DNA of 64,000 nucleotides from Monosporascus cannonballus (lineage: Eukaryota > Ascomycota > Sordariomycetes > Xylariales), in NCBI GenBank assembly GCA_004154925.1, contig QJNS01000111.1:124001-188000 (forward strand). Direction: 5' to 3'. The position numbers and the translations under genes are program-made. The notes beneath the pieces are model-generated. The model saw only the letters and a list, made by a program, of their open reading frames with translations. It had not been told where the DNA came from and did not search any database. Shown here in pieces: positions 31,880 through 43,822 of the stretch (its first letter is position 1; every line of letters begins with the position of its first letter).

Positions 31880-34282
31880 TTTGATGGCGGGTTTTTTGGG
31901 GTAAGTTTGGGGGAAAGTTGATGCGTCGTGTAGATGCAAAATGTCGAAGACGGCTGATGCTGCTAGAGCTTGCTCGTGAGTAATGGAGGCTGTTGTTGAT
32001 GGAAAATTAGATACGTTGGGAGATGGAAATGGAAGAAGATGTGGTGGGGGAGAAGCTGTTTAAGTAGGTCGGTCGCGTCAGAGGGCAGGATCACAAAATC
32101 ACCAGCTAAAGCGCGCGAGTTTGCCACTAGTCCGAATTGGGTTTTGTGCAAAAAGGCGATTGATTATGTTTTAGGTCGTTAAAGAGGCAACAATAATAAT
32201 AATAAAATGCCTACTAAAAACCATCAGAACCAACATGGGAGGAAATGCTTAGGCTAACAACCCGGGAACTTGCAACTGCACCCACATTACCCACACCCTC
32301 ATACCCGCAGCTGCAACAGCTACAAACTACATGCCTCCATACATATACACACATGCACACACGCAAATGCATGCAGACCTCATCTTGAGCTAGCCGAGTA
32401 TCTATCTCGGCATCTACCTAGTTCCACCGCTGGATGAATCAATTTAATGGTATAGAACCGCATCAAACCAATCAGGTCATGTAATGACCAAAGAACGCCA
32501 TTTTAACCACCCGGACAAGGTCTGGGGGTTAGCTCGCTGGTTGGTTTTGTTGACCTGCTTGACACCGTCCCTAAAGTTCCTGCAGGATCACCGCCGAAAT
32601 CCTCAAGTCTACGCGCAAGAGTGCCCACTCATTTACCTACTCTGATGCCCCAACGATTGTTGTCTCCCTACTCCCTACCTTACCTTAGGAAATGTGTAGG
32701 TGAATCAACAAAGTTACCACTTTATGATACCAACAGGGCAGTATGTATTCTTCGCCCTCCTGTGCTTTCCGTCTGTCCTGAACTAAACAAGGCGACACTT
32801 TCTCGAGTCTGACTGATTGTGCTCAGGTTCCACAGAGACGGACACCCATAGGCTTAGTATCATACACCTAGGAAACTAGGTTTTGCTTCAGGGTTGTGTG
32901 ATCTAATGCCAATTGTTCTCTCAGTCGACTTGTTTCTGTTACCTTCAGTCTGATTTTGTCCGTCTGACCATTTCGAAGACTGTTCTCAGGCACACTGGTT
33001 TTTAATCTGGGGCCTTGATTTCATCACGTGTAATCAGCGGATCGGACATGTCTGGATGAGCTAGGGGTTCCCGGTGGTGGTAAGAAAGGTGTGTTATTGG
33101 TAATGTTTGACCGCTGTTTGGCCTATATTTGATAGATGACTCCAACATCCGAATACTCGATCTGGATATGAGTTCCATGCTATATACATCTCGTAAGGGT
33201 CCGTAGGCTATGAATATGCTAATTTTCATCTAAGGTATACCCCACGTATCCCGTAGTCCAAAATATCTTCTGGAATACTTAGTAATCACGGGCTCCGGGG
33301 CTGTCTAACCGGAGTGCCACCTGTGACGAGAGAACCGATCAGTCGGGCCGGAGCCCGTTTATACCGGGGGGTGTATCACGGAGGTTGAGGTAGGAAATAC
33401 GGGGTGGCTACTGAGACTACAACCTCCGGAGCTGGCATCGGTCACGATAGCTTCATTTTCATCCCGTCTGACTGTACATATCATAAAGGATCCACATGCG
33501 GGTGGGCGCCAAACAGGCGGATGGGCGAAGCAGGCACGAGAGTACCTAACTCCTAACTACCTGGGTAATTTACAGCTCCCCAGACCTCCAGCCCCGTGCT
33601 TATCATTCTCAGCTCAAGTACCTAGCTAGACCCAGGTACTGGAGTTAGATTGATATTGAAGGCGCGTTAATTACATTAGGGGAATCAGAAAAGCACCATT
33701 GGAGACGACGCTGATTGGTAGCCTCGCAGATAATTTCCCTTTTCCGTCGCTTTGTTGTCATGACCATTCTGATTCTGGAAAAGGCATTCCTGCGGCAATC
33801 AAGGTCCGTGCTCCTTTCCTGACGCGCGTGTGCAGCGGTGAAAAGAGGAATCAGTCGCGCCGCGCGTTAAGGTATGTGCGCGTGCGGCGCTCTGGCCGTT
33901 AGGAACTTGCCCGGCGTTGGTCGGTGGTCGGTGGTGGAGATCAGAAACACGACCCCACCCAGACGCCGCCCTTCCGCATTTGTACCTAAGTACCGATTCC
34001 TGCAGTGCTTAATTCAGATAGCGACCTTAAATTTTGATCGAATCGCGGCGGCATCAGCGTTCTCCCCTTTCAATCAGCCAAATCAGTAAACCACGCTAGC
34101 GCTCTTCGCGTCCAGCTACAAAAGGACTGCACCACCCTCCCATCTCTTCTTCCAACAACCACCTCGCATTTCCCATCTACAACTTCTGACAGCAGCACAC
34201 ACCCAAATCATCTGGATTTTTATCATCCGTCAACAAATAGCATCTCATTTCTGCTAATCTTGCATTTCGCACATTACTAAAA
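31880..34282. promoter_or_regulatory. Divergent intergenic region between H2A and H2B
   Basis: This 2.4-kb spacer must contain both histone promoters. The sequence just upstream of H2B (about 34110-34280) is a CT-rich leader typical of strongly expressed filamentous-fungal genes, and a CCAAA-type box (cagccaaatcag) lies near 34075-34086. Open frames within the spacer are short and not convincing. No further gene is seen. Confidence 0.5.
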
Positions 34283-34867
34283 ATGCCTCCCAAAGCTGCC
34301 GACAAGAAGCCCGCCTCCAAGGCACCGGCTACTGCCTCCAAGGCTCCCGAGAAGAAGGATGCCGGCAAGAAGACTGCCGCTACCGGCGACAAGAAGAAGC
34401 GGACCAAGGCGCGAAAGGAGACCTACTCCTCCTACATCTACAAGGGCAAGTCCTACGTCATCCACTTCACGCAATCCCATCACGCGCACTTTCAAGTTAC
34501 CATCGCATTTGATTAAAATCGTCTACTGACATCTGGCTTTCTAGTCCTGAAGCAGGTCCACCCCGACACCGGTATCTCCAACCGTGCCATGTCCATTCTG
34601 AACTCTTTCGTCAACGGTAAGCAATTTTCGTCCATAGTTGCGACGCGACGCGTTTGGGGGCTAGCGCATTTTCTAACAAGCACCATAGATATCTTCGAGA
34701 GAGTTGCCACCGAGGCCTCTAAGCTGGCTGCCTATAACAAAAAGTCCACCATCTCTTCCCGAGAGATCCAGACCTCGGTTCGTCTGATCCTGCCCGGCGA
34801 GCTCGCCAAGCACGCTGTGTCGGAAGGCACAAAGGCCGTCACCAAGTACTCTTCATCCACGAAATAG
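34283..34867 (+). CDS. HTB1: Histone H2B, with a GC-AG first intron
   Basis: This is a core histone, partner of H2A. The proposed exons are 34283-34445, 34545-34616 and 34689-34867, giving 137 residues, the normal fungal length. The sequence has the lysine-rich tail ([20 protein letters not shown]), then [55 protein letters not shown] and the C-terminal helix [15 protein letters not shown], whose lysine near the end is the ubiquitination site in fungi. For the frame to join at the conserved YKVLKQ, the first intron must start with GCAAGT after AAGG, so it is a GC-AG intron. The second intron is an ordinary GT-AG intron with GTAAGC. Confidence 0.97.
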
Positions 34868-35751
34868 GTACTCGGTTTTCTGCTTGCCGTGGTTTTTTCA
34901 TTTGGCGTGGGAACTCTTTACTGCTTGGCATCATGACGAGATTTGGCCAGGGCTGGACTGAAAGTCCCCAATTACTGGGAGTCTCATAATGCGTTACGGA
35001 TGGTTTTGCTTTTTAGGGGGCAATGTCTTTACACAACATGGTCTGGGGTTTGCGGTTGTACACTACAGTTTCCCGATAGGGTTTCCGGAAATGAGATCTG
35101 AACATGAACAAACCATCTTTTCATCCCCCCATGACGATTGTCTCGAGAACTGGGGCCTGCTTACCGTGTTCAGGTGATTTGCTGGTCCTGCCCAGTTGTG
35201 GGACGTTGACCCCAACGCAGCGAGTCAGACACGTATGCCGTGCATGCCCCCGCTTAGCGCAGCTCACGTCGAGATTGTCCCAGTGGTGGAGTTGCGTGTG
35301 AGACCAGATCTACCGGGGCAGCGCCGAGGAGCACAATCGAACAGGACACAGGAGTCGCTCGACAAAGAGATCGTGTTGGAGCAAAAGCCGAGTCTGATAT
35401 TCCACAGGATATTTGGCGCATAGGCAAGTTGTGCGGTTTACCAAGGACAGCGTGTTCACATGTGATTGCAGGCCTCCGCGTGCCTCACGAATCTATAGAG
35501 TCTATCTTAGTGCTAGCGGAGCATGCGGGGAAGCCCAGTTGTGTTGCGAACGTTATTTCCATAGGTGTGATCGACCGAAGCCATCCCCCAGGGCTCAGTT
35601 CATCCACGCCCCCAGGTTTCACAAACTGAATAGGCTGTGGATGGTGAAGGCGCCTAAAAGCGACACCTAGAATCAGTTGGCCGATGTGTCGGCTTCTTCT
35701 GGAGAGACGCCAAGCCTTTTTACAGACGTGATGTATGGATGATGGATAGGC
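34868..35751. other. Intergenic region between H2B and SQS1 3' ends
   Basis: This is the spacer between two convergent genes. Open frames on the plus strand (up to 85 codons) have no recognisable similarity and weak codon character. I see nothing else in it. Confidence 0.5.
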
Positions 35752-37943
35752 TTAGGCATCACCAAGTCCCGCTTTGTTCTTCTTGACCACTTGCGTGATA
35801 GGGACCATGATGCCCTTGTTATCAACCGTGCCCAAAGCCATTCCTTTGGACCAACCCATCTTCTCAAGCATCGTCCTGCCCTTGTTTTCGGCACCCAGCT
35901 CCGCGGCGTGCTGGCCAACAACATCCCCTTCACGATACGTAAGAGAATGGTTGCCACGGGCCTTGCTGGGCTCGGCCCGCTTGAGAATCCTCGTCTGCTT
36001 GACAGTCTCCTCGTCTACGTCTACGCGGGGGAACCACGTCCGCTTGATGCGGGCGAATTCGCGCTCGAAGAAGGCCTGCTCAAACGGGCGGGTGGCTCGG
36101 GATCTATAGAGAATGGTGTATCGGTCGTTTCCCTTTCCAGCCGACTGTGATTTGATTTTGAACTTATTGGCTAGCTGGTGGACCGTCATGCGCGCTTGCT
36201 TGTCAAATGGGGGTAAACTGAGCCTGACGGGGGAAATTATTAGCAAACTAATCAACCGGTGTGGTCGAAGCCAGGCGAGGGACTCACTGTTGTCGAGTGC
36301 CAATGAGGAAAGACTCTAGCTCGTTGGCAAGATCGTCAATTGTCATACCCCCGCGATACTTGACTCGAAGGTCTTCGGGGTTGGCATTTTTACCCAGCAA
36401 GCCTTGAGATCGTAGTTCTTCGCGAGCCTTCTTCTTCTCTGCCTTCTTAAGACGGTCTTTCTGCCAGGTCATCTTCATTTCTTCCTCAAGCTCAGAGTCC
36501 GAAACATTGAACGTCTTAGGGCCTTTCTTAAAGTTGTTGAGGCTAGGACCGTGCCAATCCATCGGGTCTAGATCGTCAAACGCGTCTGCCATCCGCGTGG
36601 CACTAGGATACTGGCCTCTCTTCTGCATGATTTTGGCCTCCTTCGTGGAACCCTTCTTTTTCCGACGCGGCGTTCCCTTGGGGGCTGGCTGCCAATGGTC
36701 TTCACCGGAATCAGAGTCGGCATCATCGTAAAGCACGACCTCATCGCTCCCAAGGCCTAGCTCTTCCTGCTTGGCTAGAATACGGGCCATTCGCTCGTCC
36801 TCAAGCTCGAGGCGGCGTTTTTGGGTTTCCTCGTCAATCTCATCGTCGACAGAACCGTCGCTAGAGTGTTCAGCACTCGAGGTCTCCTCAGGGATCGCGT
36901 CGCTATCGGTGCCCCCTAGATCTCGAAGCATATGGAACGCATGTGTGCCGATAACGGGACCGTCGTCCGCACCATCGCCATCTCCGCCTTCGTCGGAGTC
37001 TTCTTGCATGTTAGCGATGTAGTCAGCAATGATCGCAGCTTCCTCGTCTGAGGTTGTGCTGGTAGATACAGCGCGGTGCCCTGGACCACGCTTCGCCGCG
37101 GTAGACAGTGGTATGTGATCATCTGCCTTAACGACGGTCTCCTGAACATGGTGCCGGGCCGTCTCCTGTGACACTGAGATTTCATCGTTTTGAATGGATT
37201 TCTCGACTACTCGGAGCTCTAAATTCATCTCGCGGAGCTCCAGGGTATCAGGCTGGCTGTCGTGCCGACCAGACGTATCCTGGATGGGTTCCGCCGGGCT
37301 ACGGTTCTGACGGCTAGCACCTCGGCCCTTGAACAAGATGACCTCGCCGCTGGAGTCTGAGTCGCAGTTAGGCTCGGGCGTAGCGGCGTCAGTAACAGGC
37401 TGTTGGGGTGGGCGTAGCAATTTATCGCCTGTGAGGTCAAGAGTAAATGAGGGCGCAGACAGCTCCTCGTTGACAGCCTCTGGCGTTTTGACATGTTCGG
37501 CAGGGGTATGCGCCTCGTAAGGGGCCTCCGCTGTGGTAGGATTAGGTTTTCGGGCCTCCTGAGCTGGTTGTGTCTGGCTGAGCGCTTTCTGCTCGACCTC
37601 CAAGTCTTTCAGGGGATCCATGAAGCCAGCGCTGATAAATTTGACAGGCTGGTATCTCAGCTTAGCGTCTAGGCGGGGCTTTCCTCGGCGGTTGTAAGCG
37701 GTGTTCCTCGCCTCTTCTGCGAGGGAGTAGCCTGCAGAGTCCATGTTCAGTAAGAAGACGTGTTGCGGCAACCGGATAGGGGTTTGCTCTACCGTGACCG
37801 CGGGCATTGTCTGCCGAAACCTGGGACGATAAATCGCCATTATAGTCAGCAAGTATCTTCCCTAGTAGGCCGCCGACCTTTCGTCTACCGGGGCGAGGAC
37901 CCTGGGGTCGGGCATGCTTGTTGTTATTCTTCCCTCGCGGCAT
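35752..37943 (-). CDS. SQS1: R3H and G-patch domain protein, Sqs1-like
   Basis: The proposed exons are 37878-37943, 36288-37810 and 35752-36223, giving 686 residues. The N-terminus is short and basic (MPRGKNNNKHARPQG). A long acidic, low-complexity middle follows. The C-terminal third has an R3H region (about residues 505-572, with HQLANKFKIKSQSAGKG) and a terminal G-patch (about 637-686, with LEKMGWSKGMALG). In yeast, Sqs1/Pfa1 uses its G-patch to stimulate the DEAH helicase Prp43 in ribosome biogenesis and splicing; a similar role here is inferred. The first intron (67 bp) uses the weaker donor GTCGGC. It is chosen because the unspliced frame ends soon, the splice restores the conserved frame, and a GCTGAC branch point is present. 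The second intron begins with GTGAGT. Confidence 0.85.
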
Positions 37944-40132
37944 GGCGACTACGTATGAGGAGATATTGGACCCTGTATGTCTGGATTTCGAAGGCGATGT
38001 GAGGGTTAGGTAAAATAGTGAACAGGGGTACCGAAGAAAGGAGGAGATGGCGTGGAACTGATGATATACGGGAGGGCTTCCCTGGAAACGGAAGTGAGAG
38101 ATGTGATAAAATCAGAGACACAGGTATCTGAAGGTATTTGGCCGCTTGGGCTTGACTCAGTGACTTCTTTCTTCACAATGAGGACTAGTCTAATAGGAGA
38201 AGACAGGATGCCGTCTAAAATTCCCATTCCGACGTTGAAGCTCCCTTGACGTTCATGGGTAACTCCCGGGTGAGACGGGGAGGCGCGGACGGGGGAGGCT
38301 GTTATCCCTGCCTTTCCCCCCACAAGGTTACTGTCAACGCCACCCGAGAGCACTCCAAGTGGGTAGTAGACGATAGGTAGATACAGGCACCGGTAATACA
38401 ACGAGTCTAATAAGAAATCGATTAGAGTGTGCAATTAGGGAGCTGACATGCGTAACGGCAGCGTACTAGGGTGGGTAGCGTAATGTAACGTACTTATTAG
38501 AGGCAACTCTCTGCATGGAGTTGCCGTTGTTAGGCAGTTGATATATGGGGATGGGTTCTGGTGGCGGGATGGGTCTAATAAAGGACGAAACGGTGAGTAA
38601 TCGACGTCTCCATTGTAACTTATTGGAGAGAGAGGGAGAGAGAGGGAGAGGGAGACAGAAAGACAGCCATTGGTGGGGAGCGCCGCGGGGCAAGGCTGCA
38701 AAGGCACAAACAACACCTACGAAAGTACTACAAGGTCCGGGTTGGGAGAACACTTGAGGCTCACGATGAGCCGAGAGCGGACCACTCCTATTTGCACTTG
38801 GCGAAACGGCGATGAGTTCTCTGACTTGGAGTTGCACAGTAGGCAAAGGGTTATTGGTTCATGTTGAAGTTCTCCATATGTGGGTACTTACGTACGGACA
38901 TCGCCACATCTACCTACCTGTGTTCGTGCCTATGTGCGGTAAGAGGAACCGGCTAATCGCTATCGCTATCGCTATCTCAGAACCCATAGTAGTACCTACA
39001 TATGCAACTAACTAGTGGGCAGCTCTAGCTATTGTAGGTAAAGTATCAACACTACTAAGTCAGCTACGCCGTTACGTGCCTAGGGACTGGGGGGTCAGTC
39101 ACAAGGCATCAGCTGCTGCGACCTCTCCCCCTCGGGGGCCATCTATGACTCCATGAGAGACAGCCCCAGATGACCGTTTGAGCTGATTTGTCTGGTTGGC
39201 TGACCATCATACATACAACACAGTCTTGTCAGGGCAGTGGTGGTGAGCTCTTTCTGACTAACCTCTAGCTTCAGCAGGGCGATAACTCAATTACAGCAAG
39301 ACCACTTTCTTCTTTTTCTTCTTCCTCTTCCTCCTCCTCCTCCTCCTCTTTTCTTCATCTTCGGTAAGAAGAAAAGAAAGAAGGCCGAATCCAAGTGGGA
39401 CGAGGAAGACAAAGCTAGGAGGCCCGCAAGATCCCGCCTGTGACGTTATTTGTATGTCGTTTATTTCCTTATCGTCGTCATCTGCTCTAAGCCAGTAGCC
39501 TGGATATCGGAGAGAACCAGCGGCTGCTACCTACCGACCTATCCTGCTATCCTATCATCAATTCTTTGGAATTTCCAGATATTCCGGGGCTACTATTTCG
39601 AAGGGACGTACCTACGTTCATGAGCTATAATAACGTACCTACCCATCTACCTACAGGTATCTAGCTAGAGCTTAGGTACATTTACGCTTGCCTTCCATCT
39701 CATACCCCCATCCTTCTGTTGTCTGTCTAAAATATTGAATCTAAACACTTACCCAGCAATTCATTTTGATGTTTACGGTCTATACCCAGTCTCCGTTTAG
39801 TCCTTATGTTACATTTCCTACTGAGTCTCCTGTTATCGCTCTTCCCAACCTTATCAGTCATACTCTCTTTCCTTAACATGCTCAACTATACATCGTAGCA
39901 GTGTCGACTCCGGTCTCTATCGCCCGCCCTTCGAACTCCACGCCCCATTCCCCGCTCCCCATAGCCGGAAGGGAACCTTATCACGGACAAACACGACCTC
40001 TTGAATTCTCCCGCCGAGACGCACACCTATACACCTGCACGCGCGTACCCACAAGTCCACGCACCCACCTATATTCTGCCGACTATCGATCCGGGCTGTC
40101 GGGGGATCCTCTTCAACGTATCGCTCTTCACC
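37944..40132. other. Divergent intergenic region between SQS1 and ATG4
   Basis: This 2.2-kb spacer holds both promoters. It contains a purine-rich (GA) tract at about 38624-38664, three copies of a 6-bp unit (tcgcta) near 38955-38975, and a pyrimidine tract at about 39307-39358 followed by a complementary purine run at 39366-39383, which could form a hairpin. Many 'tacctacc'-type words occur. No gene is recognised. Confidence 0.5.
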
Positions 40133-41643
40133 ATGGACACCACAGTCGACCTTGGTCGCCGCCTGGTGCAGATGTTCTGGGATCCGGAGCCCACAAATGA
40201 TGTAGTCCGGGACCAGCCAGTCTGGTGTCTGGGGTCCTGTTATAGACTCAACAACAACCCCGGCACGAAACCGGAAGCGTCTCCCGGCCCCGAAGCATCG
40301 TCCAAAGAACCCGCAGTACCTCGCGCTACAAATCTTCCGGAAACCCCTCCCGAATCGACGTCAAGCAGCCTAGATTCGTCGCTAGCCTACGAGGAGGCAC
40401 CCCTAGATGGGGGTTGGCCGCCGGCATTCCTCGACGACTTCGAGTCCAGAATATGGATGACGTATCGATCCGAATTCGAACCGATAGCCAAATCTCAAGA
40501 TCCCAAAGCCGTAACCGCCTTGTCTTTCTCGATGCGGCTAAAGAGCCAACTCTCCGAGCAGAACGGCTTTTCGTCAGACAGCGGCTGGGGATGCATGATA
40601 AGATCTGGCCAGAGTCTCTTGGCAAATGCTATGGTGTCTCAGCGTCTTGGTCGAGGTGCGGCTCGACCTCATAGCCATCTATGAAGTCGCTAACAGGAGC
40701 TTTTAGGGTGGAGGCGGGGCGCACAGGTCCGGGAAGAGAAGGAAATTCTCTCCTTATTCGCCGACGACCCGAGAGCGCCATACTCCATACATAACTTTGT
40801 ACGTCACGGTGCTACAGCTTGTGGAAAGTATCCTGGTGAATGGTTTGGGCCCTCGGCGACGGCGAGGTGCATTCAGTGCGTATTTTCCCCTATCTCCTTC
40901 CGAGCATGCGGTGTCATGTTCTCTCGGGCGTCAAATTGATACATGTTAACCCAGGGCCCTCACGAATGCCAACGAACCGAACCTCCGCGTCTATTCTACA
41001 GGGGATGGGCCAGACGTATACGAGGACAACTTTATGAAGATCGCCAGGCCTGACGGGACGACCTTCCATCCGACCCTCGTTCTAGTAGGCACGAGGCTTG
41101 GTATAGATAAGATCACACCGGTATATTGGGAAGCTCTTGTGGCATCATTGCAAATGCGGCAATCCATCGGTATTGCAGGGTGAGTATGGAGATATGGCAC
41201 GGCTTTCTAGAGCATTTTATCTAACTGGAGACGCCAGGGGCCGCCCATCATCATCGCATTACTTCATCGGCGTCCAGGGATTCTATTTCTTCTACCTGGA
41301 CCCCCACTGCACCAGGCCAGCCTTGCCGTATCACGAGAACACCGGCGAGTATTCTCAAGAGGAGATTGATACGTGCCACACACGGAAGCTACGCCGGCTA
41401 CACATCAGAGAGATGGATCCTAGCATGCTCATCGGCTTCCTCATCCGAGACGAGGAGGACTGGAAAGATTGGAGGCGGGGCGTGAAGCACGTACAGGGCA
41501 AGGCGATCATCCACGTGTCTGACCACGATCCCGTCGCTCAGCTTAACGAACAAGGCGGCGCCATCGACCAAGTCGAACCCCTGAGTGATGACGACGACGA
41601 AGATAAAATTACTGTTTCGGACGAGTACAATGTGGGCGAATGA
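40133..41643 (+). CDS. ATG4: Autophagy cysteine protease Atg4
   Basis: Atg4 cleaves the C-terminus of Atg8 so that it can be attached to phosphatidylethanolamine, and later removes it from membranes. The proposed exons are 40133-40655, 40707-40875, 40955-41179 and 41238-41643, giving 440 residues. The chosen start gives MDTTVDLGRRLVQMFWDPEP, which matches the usual fungal Atg4 N-terminus. An in-frame ATG at 40001 would add 44 residues and is less likely. The catalytic cysteine is in DSGWGCMIRSGQ (Cys about 154), and the Asp and His of the triad lie in YLDPH (about 327 and 329). GRPSSSHYFIG precedes them. The C-terminus is acidic (DDDDEDK). All three introns are GT-AG, 51-79 bp. JJJ1 is convergent on the right. 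Confidence 0.95.
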
Positions 41644-41719
41644 TGGTTCTCGGGCAACATGGGAATACTACTTCTGGGAGGCGGGTATAGGCTGGCGTTA
41701 CTGTTGCGTTAACGGATCC

Positions 41720-41989
41720 TCATGAGGCGCCAGCGATGTTATAGGTAGAGTAGGAACTTACTGTTTGCTGGATATTTAACTTTCCGACGTACAATTTAAA
41801 TTCGTAATCAGGTATGCTGGCATCATGCTTCACGGGGTGATAGCTTGTCTGCCGTGAGCGAATTGCATCCTCCGGCGTCAGCCAGGCCAGACCGGCCGTG
41901 AAGTTCGGCCACACTGTCGAGATCATCGCATTTGTTAAGCGGCCCGACAAGACCTGCTCCGGCGTGTAAGGCGTCTTTTCGCGCCACAA
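41720..41989 (-). pseudogene. Protein-like fragment, unidentified
   Basis: In the spacer between ATG4 and JJJ1, a minus-strand open frame of about 89 codons lacks an ATG at its start (a TTG follows an upstream stop). Its first half has coding-like codon use and reads, for example, TPYTPEQVLSGRLTNA and STVWPNFTAGLAWLTPEDA. I do not recognise the family. It may be an exon or a relic of a lost gene. Confidence 0.3.
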
Positions 41990-42011
41990 TTCTTAGAAGG
42001 TGATCATCAGT

Positions 42012-43822
42012 TCATCGCTTCTTCTTCTTCTTCTTGCCAGACTTGGTCGCAGTTGTGGCTGTCTTCAGTGCCGCATGTCCACTCTCGTCTATATGTTTGA
42101 AAAGCTTCGTCCTCGATTCGAACGCGGCATTGCACCGGGCACATGTCTACCGCAACCCATTCAGCAACTCAAACCTTGCGGGTGGGGAGGGAGCATTAAC
42201 AGGTAGCAAGCGGTGGCTTACGTTAGCTCCTGACTGATCGGAGGCAACTTGACGGGCTGCCTTCTTCTCCCTCTTAGCTTTCGCCTTGCCCACCTTTTTC
42301 TGGGGCGGTTCGTTCTCAATCGAGACGCCTTCGACTCGCTCGGCTAGATCGTCGGCCACTTCTTCGTCATCACCCAGCACTGGGTCAGTCCTCGTCCGCT
42401 TATCCTGGGCAAGACGCGCTTCTACGGCTTCTCTAGATGCGTACTCGTCGTCTTCACTCCCGTTCTCCGAGTCGACAATGGTGACCCTCGAGCTAGCCGC
42501 CTCGGTAGTGTCTGTCCTCGATGCTGTTTCTAAGCGGCCCGTGTCATCTGTGGGAGGAGTTTCGGCCCTGTCATGCTCGGCATCCGCTTCGCTCTCCACA
42601 CCATCCTCGTCCACCTCTGGCACCGGCGGCTCGGCAGGCGTGCGGAGTCCCGAGGACTCGCGGCCCAGCTCAAGGTTCGCGTTCTCCTTCTTCATCTGCC
42701 TCTGTAGCTGCTGGACCGCCTTGAGGTGCTTCTTGCTCTTCTCGTGGGCCTCGTACTGCTTCTCGCTCTTGAACGTCTTGTTGCACACGACGCACTCGAT
42801 GTGCTCGACCTCAGACTCCTCCTCACTCTCGGTGAACTCGCCCAGGTGCGCGTCGTCGCCCTTGGACTGCGCCCATTCGGGGACGGCGAACGCGTCGTTC
42901 TTCATCTTCTCCTGGTGCGCGGCCCTGGACCGGGCGGCCTGTGCGGCGGCCGAATCCCGCAGGATCTTCTGCCTCTCGGCCTCGGACTGCGTGTTGGGAA
43001 CGTAACGCGGGTCTCGCTTGCGGACGAAGATTACCAGCGACCTCACGGCATCGTTGAACTCGCGGATGGCGTCCTCGCGGAGCTTCTTGTTCTCTCTCTC
43101 CATCAACCGGCGCACGCGCCGATCCGGCGCGTCCGACAGTCGCCATTTGTCCTTCCAAGAGAAGGTCAGCCTCGTCGAGAACCCCTGCCACCTGCTGTAG
43201 AAGGTCTTTGCGACCTTGTCTCCGTCCCGAGACGATCCGAAGGACGGGTAGTCAACGGGAGCCAGCCCTTCCCATTCGGCAGCCGCGTTCTCCCCCTCGG
43301 CCAGCCTGTCAAAGGTACCTCTCAGGATGGCGAAGAAGCTGTTGGGCGAGTCATCGAGAGGTACGGCCTTGCTGAAGCGTCCTATTAGGGTGTATATCTC
43401 GTCGGCGGTCATCAGACGGACATCGTGGTATTGGGGGGTGGCGCGGCTCTCCGCGGGGTCTTCGCCGCGCAAGATGGCATCGCGGTGAGAGTCGTACCAT
43501 GCTCGCTCCTGAGGGTCGGAAAGAACTTCGTAGGCGGCCTGAACCTCTGCGAACCTCTGTGTGGCCCTCTCCACGTCGCCGAAGTTCCTATCGGGGTGTA
43601 ATTCTAATGCTTTCTTCCTGTAGGCCTTTTTGATCCTGGAGAGAGCACATTATGTTAGGAAGATCATGTTCGAGCGACGTCAAGCCAGGGAGGCAGGCTG
43701 CATAACACGTACTCGTCGTCGCCGGCTTGGTGGTCGACTCCCAATAATTCGTAGTAGTCTGTTTTCCTGCGTGAGTCGTCGGCCGCCGCAGAGCCTCTGG
43801 TGGACGACTGCTCGGCACCCAT
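42012..43822 (-). CDS. JJJ1: DnaJ (J-domain) protein with two C2H2 zinc fingers, Jjj1-like
   Basis: The proposed exons are 43713-43822, 42222-43635 and 42012-42146, giving 552 residues. The J domain is at the N-terminus (about 20-85, DYYELLGV with HPD at 50-52 in ALELHPDR), so it should stimulate a cytosolic Hsp70. A C2H2 finger follows in mid-protein (about 315-340, [20 protein letters not shown]). Next come acidic and low-complexity stretches. A second finger ([18 protein letters not shown]) and a lysine tail GKKKKKKR are encoded in the last exon. In yeast, Jjj1 works with Ssa and Rei1 to release Arx1 from pre-60S ribosomes in the cytoplasm; the same role is inferred. Introns are GT-AG (GTACGT and GTAAGC donors). 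Confidence 0.92.

Noticed and set aside
42286..43388. Plus-strand frames of 239 and 220 codons inside JJJ1
   Set aside because: They are antisense shadows of a clear J-domain gene with strong codon bias.
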